This document shows positions 44,082 through 51,313 of a stretch of DNA of 64,000 nt, piece by piece. Each line of letters starts with the position of its first letter. The first letter of the stretch is position 1. The notes below the pieces were generated by a model. The model was not told the DNA's origin. It saw only the letters and a list, made by a program, of their open reading frames with translations, and did no database searches. The stretch lies in NCBI RefSeq assembly GCF_018476525.1, contig NZ_JAHCST010000042.1, forward strand, positions 1 through 64,000. The letters are read 5' to 3'. The stretch comes from Acrocarpospora catenulata (lineage in GTDB: Bacteria; Actinomycetota; Actinomycetes; Streptosporangiales; Streptosporangiaceae). The translations under genes and the position numbers were made by a program.

Positions 44082-45014
44082 CTACTGCTGAACATGGTCT
44101 CCGTGCCTGGTCTCCGCCTTGAACGGATCGGTCAGCCATCCGCTGTCGGCCGCGGTGGTTCGCGCGGCCGACTGAAACGCGCGAATCCGGTCGCTCATCC
44201 GGTCAGGTCGCCACACCAGGGACCACGGATAGACAGGTGAGGGATGAACGATCGGCCGGACGACCAGACCCGCACCGGGGGGCGGGCAGGATTCGGGCCA
44301 GGCCGCCACCGCGTCCCATTCGCGTACCTGCTCCAGCATGCTCGACAGTGGAGTCTGACCGGAATGCGGTGGGCGGGGCCGGACGCCGGCCTCGGCGAGG
44401 AACGCCAGGACGAATTCGACCCAATCAGGGGTGTGGTCGCTGTTTCCGAACACCCAGCGGCATTGGTCAAGCCGGCTCACGGGGATCTCTCCGTGCGCCG
44501 CCAGCGGATGGTCCTCGCGCAGCACCAGTCTCACTGGATCGAGGCGGATCACCTCAGCCTCCAGTTCGGTCTGCTGCTCGGTGAACAGGCCGACGGCCAG
44601 ATCCAGACGACCGGCGCGAACTTCGGCGATCTGGCGGATCATTCCCGCGATGCCGTGGACGACCTCGAGCGACGGACGCTGCCGACGCAGCGTCCGGAGA
44701 ATCAACGGCACCGTGTCCAGGCCGTCGACGATACTCGCGATCCGCAGGGGTTCGTCTCCTGCGGCGGCGTAGACGGCGTCCTGAGCCGCCGCGAGCAGTT
44801 TCCTGGCCGCCTCAAGGAACCGCTCTCCGGCGGGAGTGAGCTCGACCTTCCGTGTGTTGCGCGACAGCAGGGGCGTGCCCAACTCCTGCTCAAGGCGGCG
44901 AATCTGGGTGGACAGGGATGGCTGCGCGATGAACAGCCGCGCAGCGGCACGACCGAAGTGCATCTCCTCCGCAACCGCTACGAAATAGCGCACCAGCCGT
45001 AGGTTGAGATCCAT
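44082..45014 (-). CDS. LysR-family transcriptional regulator
   Basis: 310 aa. I use ATG 45014 because it gives the standard start MDLNLRLVRYFVAVAEEMHF; an upstream start at 45083 adds an unrelated stretch. Winged helix-turn-helix: FGRAAARLFIAQPSLSTQIR then RLEQELGTPLLSRNTRKVEL. The effector domain is normal in length. It is divergent from the amidohydrolase gene (215 bp between starts) and is probably its regulator. A palindrome overlaps its own start codon. Confidence 0.87.
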   Translation of the reverse strand: MDLNLRLVRYFVAVAEEMHFGRAAARLFIAQPSLSTQIRRLEQELGTPLLSRNTRKVELTPAGERFLEAARKLLAAAQDAVYAAAGDEPLRIASIVDGLDTVPLILRTLRRQRPSLEVVHGIAGMIRQIAEVRAGRLDLAVGLFTEQQTELEAEVIRLDPVRLVLREDHPLAAHGEIPVSRLDQCRWVFGNSDHTPDWVEFVLAFLAEAGVRPRPPHSGQTPLSSMLEQVREWDAVAAWPESCPPPGAGLVVRPIVHPSPVYPWSLVWRPDRMSDRIRAFQSAARTTAADSGWLTDPFKAETRHGDHVQQ

Positions 45015-45027
45015 ACCCCAAGTATGG
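45011..45027. promoter_or_regulatory. Palindrome at the LysR start, possible operator
   Basis: CCATAC and GTATGG arms are separated by five bases and cover the LysR start codon. The ATAC-N5-GTAT core resembles LysR-type target sites and would allow autoregulation. Confidence 0.35.
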
Positions 45028-45229
45028 GCACCCTCCTTCAGCCGGTCTTTTGACGGGAAGGCGACAAGGTCATAGGCGCTCACGGCGTTCCCCTGCCTGC
45101 GGGAGGCAAGCTGGGACCGGGTTGGCGCGATCGCCGAATGGCTATCAATCGGGCCGCGACAGGTCTTGGACGCGACGCGAGGCGATGGGTTGTGCTTGGC
45201 GCGGAACCTCTCATGACTGTGGAGCGCAC

Positions 45230-46609
45230 ATGCCCGACCGCATTCTCCTCCGCGACGGCACCGTCCTTACCATGGAGCCCGGTAGCCGCCCTCTCCGCGC
45301 CGACGTCCTGGTGGAGGATGGTCTGATCGCGGCCGTAGAGCCCAATCTGTCTGCCGCCGACGCTGACATGGTGGACGCGAGCCGCTGCCTCGTCCTGCCT
45401 GGCATGGTCGATACGCACCGGCACGTCTGGCAGACCCAGCTCCGCGGTGTCACCCATGAATGGTCGCTGAAGGACTACATCCGCAGTGTCCGCTTCCAGT
45501 CAGCGGTCTTCTACCGTCCCGAGGACATGTACGTGGGCAACTACCTCGGCATGCTGGAGGCGATCGACGCAGGTATCACGACGGTCCTGGACTTCTCCCA
45601 CTGCATCAACACACCTGAGCACGCGGAGGCCGCCCTGCGAGGCACCCAGGAGTCGGGGATCCGGTCGGTCTTCGCACTCGGGCTCAACGACGTCCCCGTA
45701 CCCCATCCGCACTTCGCCACCCTCGCCGCGCGCATCGAGCATGCCCGGGCGCTGAGGGCCAAGGAGCTCTCGTCCGACCAAGGGCTCGTCACCATGGGGA
45801 TCAGCCTGTCCGACGTGCTGGTCGCGGGCATCGAGAGGGTTACCGAGGAAGTGACCGTCTCCCGCGATCTGGGGCTGCGGATCACCCTCCACGCCAACGC
45901 CGTCATGTTCCCCCAACCGGTGAGTGAGGTGGCGTTCCTGGACGACGCCGGGCTGCTGGGCCCGGACCTCATCTGGGTGCACATGAATCAGACAACGGAT
46001 GACGAACTGCGCCGGGTGGTCGAGACCGGCGGCGCCATCTCGACCACGCCGGAAACCGAGATGCAGATGGGGATGGGACATCCGGCGCACGGGCGGTTCA
46101 TGGCCGTGGGCGGCAAATGCACGTTCGGTTGCGACGTGATCTCGAACAATTCCGGCGACCTTTTCCCTCAGGTGAGACTCGCCCTGCAGACGGAGCGGAT
46201 GCTGCGAAACGACCTGGAGTTGGCCCGCCATCACGGCCCCGACGACATCCGGCCGTCCACCCTGTCCCACCTCGAAGGCGCGACGATCAACGGCGCGGAG
46301 GCGCTCGGGCTGGCGTCACGGATCGGCACGCTGACTCCGGGCAAGGAAGCCGACATCATCGTCATCCGCGGCGACGCCCCGAACATGCTGCCCGTGAACG
46401 ACCCGGTGGCGGCCGTCGTGATGCACGCGCACGCGGGCAACGTCGACACGGTCATGGTCGCCGGCCGGATTCTGAAGCGAGACGGACGGCTCCTGGCCGA
46501 CCCCGCCCGCCGACTGGCCCTGATGGACGAGTCACACGGGCACCTCATGGACGCCATCCAACGCCACGGCGGCCTCATCCCACAGCCGCCCGCGCCTCTC
46601 CCCTGGTGA
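45230..46609 (+). CDS. Amidohydrolase (8-oxoguanine deaminase/TrzA-like)
   Basis: 459 aa from ATG 45230 with GGAGCG before it. Metal-dependent deaminase of the TIM-barrel amidohydrolase superfamily: metal motif VDTHRHVWQTQLRG, a second His in RITLHANAVM, HMNQTTDDELR, and the Asp region FGCDVISNN. The last domain (LTPGKEADIIVIRG) is typical of cytosine/atrazine-chlorohydrolase-like deaminases. It hydrolyses an amino or chloro group from a purine or triazine-type ring. It stands alone, divergent from the LysR gene. Confidence 0.85.
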   Translation: MPDRILLRDGTVLTMEPGSRPLRADVLVEDGLIAAVEPNLSAADADMVDASRCLVLPGMVDTHRHVWQTQLRGVTHEWSLKDYIRSVRFQSAVFYRPEDMYVGNYLGMLEAIDAGITTVLDFSHCINTPEHAEAALRGTQESGIRSVFALGLNDVPVPHPHFATLAARIEHARALRAKELSSDQGLVTMGISLSDVLVAGIERVTEEVTVSRDLGLRITLHANAVMFPQPVSEVAFLDDAGLLGPDLIWVHMNQTTDDELRRVVETGGAISTTPETEMQMGMGHPAHGRFMAVGGKCTFGCDVISNNSGDLFPQVRLALQTERMLRNDLELARHHGPDDIRPSTLSHLEGATINGAEALGLASRIGTLTPGKEADIIVIRGDAPNMLPVNDPVAAVVMHAHAGNVDTVMVAGRILKRDGRLLADPARRLALMDESHGHLMDAIQRHGGLIPQPPAPLPW

Positions 46610-46613
46610 GACG

Positions 46614-48134
46614 TCAGTCCGGCGGAGTCGGTGGTCGGCCCGTCTGTGGGTCGATGAGCACCGTCAGCGCGTCGAAATCCGGCGGTGTGCGGTACGGCGT
46701 CGTCCAGGCCCTCCGCCCGAAGTTCGCTTCGAGGCTCGCCAGAAGCGGGGTCGCCAGCCATTCCTCGGTCGGATACTCCTGAGCCGTCCAGCCGAGCTCG
46801 TACTGCTGGCCGCAGAGGGTGCCGTCCAGATCGCAGTGCACGAGCGACGGGAGCGTGGTGGTGGTGTACAGATGAGCCAGGCCGATGGCGCTGATCGGGT
46901 TCGAGCGCAGGTTCAGCGACCGGAGGCGGGTGAGTCCCGAAGCCCCGGCGATCGCCGCCACGTGATCGTCGTCGAGTCCCTCACCGGAGAGGTCCAGCGC
47001 GAGCAGCCGGGACAGCAGTCCGGAGGCGAGCACGTCGGGCAGCAGCGGTGCCACGCCGGTGAGCTTGACGTACAGGATCGGCGCCACCGCGAAGAGCTCG
47101 GGTGCCCGCCGCAGGAAGGTCCCGGCATCGATGCTCACCCATTCGACGAAGCCACGGCGGAAGGCGACCTCCTGCGCGCCCAGCCGTCCGACGGCCGCCG
47201 CCCACTCCGAGTGCCACTCGATCAGCAACCTGCTCCGCCGAGGTTCGGACCGTCCGAGGCTGGGCCAGTCCCGCACCTTCTCCCGCACCTCGACCTGCGT
47301 ACGGACCAGCGCGGCCTGGGGAGCGCCACGCGCCTCGGCGAGTTCCGCCCAACGTAACCGGGCCTCGGTGTCGTCCGGGCGGGCGAGGATCTCCGCGAGC
47401 GCGGCGGCCTCGGCGTCCGACGGTGGTGGCGGAGGCCAGGCCGGAGCCTGCGGGAGAGAGAAGGCCACCTCCAGAGCCCAGATCGCTTCTTCGATCCGCT
47501 TACACCAGAGCTCCCCCGGACGCCGGCGCCGGTCGGCCGAACCGTCGAAGGCCGGGAGCGCCTGGCCCGCCAGCCTGGACAACGACCTGGCGGCCCATTC
47601 GACCTTCGACGGGAAGAGCCGCGTACGCGGCATCCTGTTCAGCAGCCGCACAGCCCTGACCACCGCCATCCGCGCGATGCTCAGGTCCTCCATCGCCTGC
47701 CCGAACAGCTCCCGGATCCGAGGGACATGCTCATGGCCCGCGAAAAGGTCACCGATCACCCCCAGCCGCTCGGCGACGCGTCCGATCACATACAGGTCAG
47801 CGGCAGCCAGCCCAAGGCCGAGCACCACCTCCTCATAGGAGCGGCTCCCAACACGGACGGCAGCGGCGGCACCGACCGCCTGCCGAACATCCGGCCCACA
47901 AGGGCCAAGCAGAGCCTCGATCTGCGCTCTCGCCCCCTTGATGACAGGCGGATACCCCTCTTCGTCGGCGATTGTGTGCCGCGCGACCGTAGGCCAGTCG
48001 CTTCGCCGAGGCGGCAAGGAGTCCCGAATGCGCCGGAGAGCGTCGGGGGTGGCCAGGACAATGGTCAGCTCGGCGATGTGCATGGCCTGGCCGACGGAGA
48101 GCCTGCCAACCGCCGACGAATTCGGTGCCGTCAT
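46614..48134 (-). CDS. TIGR02996-domain protein with C-terminal leucine-rich repeats
   Basis: 506 aa from ATG 48134. Residues about 255-300 (LAEILARPDDTEARLRWAEL then GAPQAALVRTQVEV) are the short TIGR02996 repeat-companion domain, which accompanies LRR proteins in actinomycetes and planctomycetes. Two or three LRR-like units follow (LLSRLLALDLSGEGLDDDHV, GLTRLRSLNLRSNPISAIGL). The N-terminal 250 residues are helical and unknown. It has no signal peptide. Biological role not established. It ends 5 bases from the convergent amidohydrolase. Confidence 0.72.
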   Translation of the reverse strand: MTAPNSSAVGRLSVGQAMHIAELTIVLATPDALRRIRDSLPPRRSDWPTVARHTIADEEGYPPVIKGARAQIEALLGPCGPDVRQAVGAAAAVRVGSRSYEEVVLGLGLAAADLYVIGRVAERLGVIGDLFAGHEHVPRIRELFGQAMEDLSIARMAVVRAVRLLNRMPRTRLFPSKVEWAARSLSRLAGQALPAFDGSADRRRRPGELWCKRIEEAIWALEVAFSLPQAPAWPPPPPSDAEAAALAEILARPDDTEARLRWAELAEARGAPQAALVRTQVEVREKVRDWPSLGRSEPRRSRLLIEWHSEWAAAVGRLGAQEVAFRRGFVEWVSIDAGTFLRRAPELFAVAPILYVKLTGVAPLLPDVLASGLLSRLLALDLSGEGLDDDHVAAIAGASGLTRLRSLNLRSNPISAIGLAHLYTTTTLPSLVHCDLDGTLCGQQYELGWTAQEYPTEEWLATPLLASLEANFGRRAWTTPYRTPPDFDALTVLIDPQTGRPPTPPD

Positions 48135-48174
48135 GCCTGGATGCTCCCATCCGCGCCACGAACCGGACATGTCC

Positions 48175-48852
48175 TCACCCGTACAGATCTGGGGGCTCGG
48201 GACGGCGTCTGTTTCCTTCCGGAGTGAACGTGAAGCTGTCCTCGAAGGGCCCGCGTCCGACCCGGACCGCCAGGAGAACGGGCTCGTCGAAGATCGGTCG
48301 CCGGACCGGTTCGTCGGAGGTTCCGTTCCAGAGGTGGAAGAAGACCATCGGCTCCGTCGTACGTTCGGTCAGGTAGGCAAGTGTTGAGCCGAAGTGGGGG
48401 TTGGTGCTGCCGAAGAGAACGCTAGGCGGGCCAAAAGCCTCGTGCACATCGGCGAGTATGCGGTCCTGAGCAGTCCAGGTGGCGAGTTCCCGCCGCAGGG
48501 ACGCGTATTCCTCGCCTGTCAGCGTTCTCTCCACGTCCAGCCAGCCGCGATCCCGGGCGAACTCCGCGTAGATCGAGGCAACGGCGTTATCGTCGCGGCC
48601 GGGTATCACGCTGCTGAAAGCTCCGGCCACACCGAATGCGTTGAACGCCCCCCGCGAATGCAGCGCCTCATGTTCCTCCGCCCAGGCGTCCTCCTCACGT
48701 TCCGCGTAACTCAGGTAATCGAGCAAGAGTCGCAGCGCCACCTCCGGGCCGTACATGCCGGGCCGGCGGAGCATATTGTTCAGCTGGGTTCTGAGGTAAG
48801 CACGGATCTCGGCTGAGGGTCGGGGGCCGGGGTGTGCAGTCACATTGATCAT
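48175..48852 (-). CDS. Hypothetical protein
   Basis: 225 aa, upstream of the LRR gene on the same strand with a 40-base gap. Notable stretches are NNMLRRPGMYGPEVALRLLL, AWAEEHEALHSRGAFNAFGV and MVFFHLWNGTSDEPVRRPIF. RPGMYG followed by a helix resembles small immunity-type proteins of actinomycetes. It is soluble, without signal peptide or membrane helix. I do not recognise a catalytic motif and assign no function. Confidence 0.6.
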   Translation of the reverse strand: MINVTAHPGPRPSAEIRAYLRTQLNNMLRRPGMYGPEVALRLLLDYLSYAEREEDAWAEEHEALHSRGAFNAFGVAGAFSSVIPGRDDNAVASIYAEFARDRGWLDVERTLTGEEYASLRRELATWTAQDRILADVHEAFGPPSVLFGSTNPHFGSTLAYLTERTTEPMVFFHLWNGTSDEPVRRPIFDEPVLLAVRVGRGPFEDSFTFTPEGNRRRPEPPDLYG

Positions 48853-48903
48853 TCTCGGTCACCAGACTCCGCGATACTGCGGCGGCGCCTGGGGAAACAC
48901 CGT

Positions 48904-49353
48904 CTAGATCTGGATGGTCAGGACGTGTGCTTCCAACGCTCTCAGGGATGCTGCGACCTCGTCCCGCAGCATCCAGCCGCGGACATGTACGAGCAGGCGT
49001 TGGCGCCAGAATGTCAACGGTGTGAGGGTCCATTTCACGGTGACTGCGCATCCTTTGGAGTGGGGGGCGATCTGCCACGTCCAGTTGGTATGCGATGGGT
49101 TGCCGTCGTCGGTCTGGGACACGTATGAGAAATGGCGTGTGGCCTGGTCGAGAGAGAGGATCCGCGAACGTGATCGCCATGTGTAGCCCGGTATGTGTAA
49201 CTGGCTGATCCATACCGCGTCGGGGGTGAGCTCGGGTGGTACTTCAGGCACCGCGATGATGCGTTCGTTCCAGGAAGGCAGGTTCGGCAGGTCGGTGATG
49301 GCGGCGAAGGCGGCGTCGGGGTCGACGCACAGGACGGAAGTCACGCTTGGCAT
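48904..49353 (-). CDS. SRPBCC (START-like) family protein
   Basis: 149 aa. The START fold is plain: the N-terminal strand SVTSVLCVDPDAAFAAITDL, NLPSWNERIIAVPEV, then HFSYVSQTDDGNPSHTNWTW and a long C-terminal helix (WMLRDEVAASLRALEAHVLT). Members bind hydrophobic ligands or act as cyclases. It is encoded alone, between a hypothetical gene and the azlCD genes on the same strand, with no sign of co-transcription. Confidence 0.78.
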   Translation of the reverse strand: MPSVTSVLCVDPDAAFAAITDLPNLPSWNERIIAVPEVPPELTPDAVWISQLHIPGYTWRSRSRILSLDQATRHFSYVSQTDDGNPSHTNWTWQIAPHSKGCAVTVKWTLTPLTFWRQRLLVHVRGWMLRDEVAASLRALEAHVLTIQI

Positions 49354-49406
49354 GGCTCGACGTTAGGGTTTCGTTCTTCCCGGGGTCTTCCTCGGTTTGG
49401 CGCGGC

Positions 49407-49730
49407 TCAAGTCCAGGCCCACAGGGCTGCTTCGGCGGTCCATGCCGTCACCAGGCCCACGACAAGGGCCAGCGGTGTGCTGCGGGTACGCCGCCAGGCC
49501 AGTACGCAGGCGGCTGCCGCGATGAGTGTGGGTGCCGTTGCGTGGAGGGACAAGGAGCCGCTGGGCAGGATGAGAGCGGGCAGGACCAGCGCGCCCAGTA
49601 CGGCGGGGCCGATGTGCGGGAGGGTACGTCGTACCGCCGCCAGGGCTGCGGCGCGGTGGGAGAGGAGGAACGCGACGCGCATCAGGTAGGTGCCGGCGCC
49701 CACCGCCAGCAGGACTAGCCAGTCACGCAT
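49407..49730 (-). CDS. azlD: AzlD, small subunit of branched-chain amino acid exporter
   Basis: 107 aa with four hydrophobic helices (LVLLAVGAGTYLMRVAFLL, IGPAVLGALVLPALIL, APTLIAAAACVLAW, LALVVGLVTAWTAEAALW). RxxP-type charged residues in helix 1 are normal for the family. AzlD partners AzlC to export leucine, isoleucine and valine or toxic analogues. It overlaps the end of azlC by eight bases. Confidence 0.85.
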   Translation of the reverse strand: MRDWLVLLAVGAGTYLMRVAFLLSHRAAALAAVRRTLPHIGPAVLGALVLPALILPSGSLSLHATAPTLIAAAACVLAWRRTRSTPLALVVGLVTAWTAEAALWAWT

Positions 49731-50439
49731 GACGACTCCCGATGTAGGCGCCGGCCATGGCTCCCGCGGTGCCGCCGGCGAGCACGTTGAGGCCCAGGGG
49801 GAGGCCGGTGGTGGCGAGTGCGACGGCGCCTCCGGTGAGGGCGGCGGCGTAGCCGGGGCGGTCTTTGAGCATGGGCAGGAGGAGGAGCAGGAAGCCCAGG
49901 GGTACGGCGAACGTCAGTGGTAACGCGGCGGGCAGTACGCCGGTGAGCAGGACGCCGATGCCGGTGAGCAGGAGCCAGCCGGACCATAGGACTGCGGCGA
50001 CGCCGGCGTAGTACTGCAGCCGCTGGAGGGGCTGCTCGTTGACGCGCTCGTACCGGACGATGGCGAGGGCGTAGATCGGGTCGGCCAGGAAGTAGGCGCC
50101 GAGCAGCCTCCACTTGCGCGGCCATGACTGGGCGTAGGGGGCCAGCGAGGCGCTGTACAGCAGGTGGCGGATGTTGACAACGAGGGCCATCGCCACGACG
50201 AGCGCGGCGTGGGCGCCGCTGTCGAGCATCTGGACTGCCACCAGCTGGGCGCTGCCGCCCACGATGAGCCAGGACGATGACCATCCGGTGAACGCGGGCA
50301 CGTTGGTGGACGCCATCGCCGCACCCACGGCGAGCGCGAAGGGGATGAGCGCCATCACCATCGGGAGCGCGTCGCGCGCACCGGCGTAGACCGCCAGCGC
50401 GCGCGATTGCTTTCCGATGGCTGAGTCAAGCAGGTTCAC
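49723..50439 (-). CDS. azlC: AzlC, branched-chain amino acid exporter
   Basis: 238 aa from GTG 50439, where AGGAG precedes and the start overlaps the methyltransferase stop. About seven hydrophobic helices, with the family hallmark SSSWLIVGGSAQLVAVQML followed by MALVVNIRHLLYSASLAPY. AzlC forms the export channel with AzlD. Here it lies between a methyltransferase and azlD, all overlapping, so transport may go with a modified amino acid or related compound, though co-location alone is weak evidence. Confidence 0.88.
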   Translation of the reverse strand: MNLLDSAIGKQSRALAVYAGARDALPMVMALIPFALAVGAAMASTNVPAFTGWSSSWLIVGGSAQLVAVQMLDSGAHAALVVAMALVVNIRHLLYSASLAPYAQSWPRKWRLLGAYFLADPIYALAIVRYERVNEQPLQRLQYYAGVAAVLWSGWLLLTGIGVLLTGVLPAALPLTFAVPLGFLLLLLPMLKDRPGYAAALTGGAVALATTGLPLGLNVLAGGTAGAMAGAYIGSRHA

Positions 50440-51236
50440 CCGGTTCTCCTGATGACCGCCTCCAGGTAGTCCATCCGGAGCACCACCGTGTCGTCGTCGG
50501 AGGTGTTGAAACGCTTGACCAGGTCGAACATCTCGGCCTTGAGGTCGGCGGCGCGGTCCGCTCCCAGCGCCGCGACAGCCCGATTCGTTGGGCCGTAGTG
50601 GGTGGTGAAGAAGTCGACCTGGTGGTCGGCGGACGGGAACCGCCACAAAAAGCTTCGCCGCGGAGCCGAGATGGTCACCTCGGGGCCGAAGAGTTCGCGC
50701 AGCCGGTCCTGGCTGCCCCAGAGCACCGGAGGCTGAAGCCCGGGCGGGGACGGCAGGTAGCGGCTGATGGTGCGGAACAGCTCGCCGACGTAGCTGTCGG
50801 GGACCCAGTTGACCATGCCGATCCGTCCGCCCGGCCGGCAGACCCGGAGCAGTTCACGGGCGGTCTGCTCCTGGTCGGGGGCGAACATGGCGCCGCAGGT
50901 GGATACGACGACATCGAATGAGGTGTCGGGGAAGGGCAGGGCCTCGGCGTCGGCCTCCTCGAAGGTCGCGTCCAGGCCTTCCGCGTGGGCGCGCGCGCGG
51001 GCCCGGTCGAGCAGGGCGGGGACGAAGTCGACGCCGACGACGTTGCAGAACCGGCGGGCCGCGGCCAGGGCGGCGTTGCCGTTGCCGCAGGCCACGTCCA
51101 GGACCCGCTCGCCGGCACGCAGGTCGACGGCCTCGCACAGCAACTCGGCCGTGAGCAGCAGCCGGGTTCCCACGGCCGCGTAGTCGCCCGCGGCCCAGGT
51201 GGCCTGCTGCCGTTGCTTGATGGTGGGGATGTCCAT
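50436..51236 (-). CDS. Class I SAM-dependent methyltransferase
   Basis: 266 aa from ATG 51236 with AGGAGAAG upstream. Motif I VLDVACGNGNAALAA binds SAM, motif II-like EEADAEALPFPDTSFDVVVS follows, and the post-motif segment ends RVCRPGGRIGMVNWVPDS, the COQ5/UbiE-like layout. The C-terminal domain is of normal length. Its target is unknown. The stop overlaps the azlC start. Confidence 0.87.
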   Translation of the reverse strand: MDIPTIKQRQQATWAAGDYAAVGTRLLLTAELLCEAVDLRAGERVLDVACGNGNAALAAARRFCNVVGVDFVPALLDRARARAHAEGLDATFEEADAEALPFPDTSFDVVVSTCGAMFAPDQEQTARELLRVCRPGGRIGMVNWVPDSYVGELFRTISRYLPSPPGLQPPVLWGSQDRLRELFGPEVTISAPRRSFLWRFPSADHQVDFFTTHYGPTNRAVAALGADRAADLKAEMFDLVKRFNTSDDDTVVLRMDYLEAVIRRTG

Positions 51237-51313
51237 TGCGCTTCTCCTGTCAGTCACCACGGATGAGCGCAACGCTAAAACCGGTCTCCCGGGGGGAGAT
51301 CGGGAGCGTTTCC

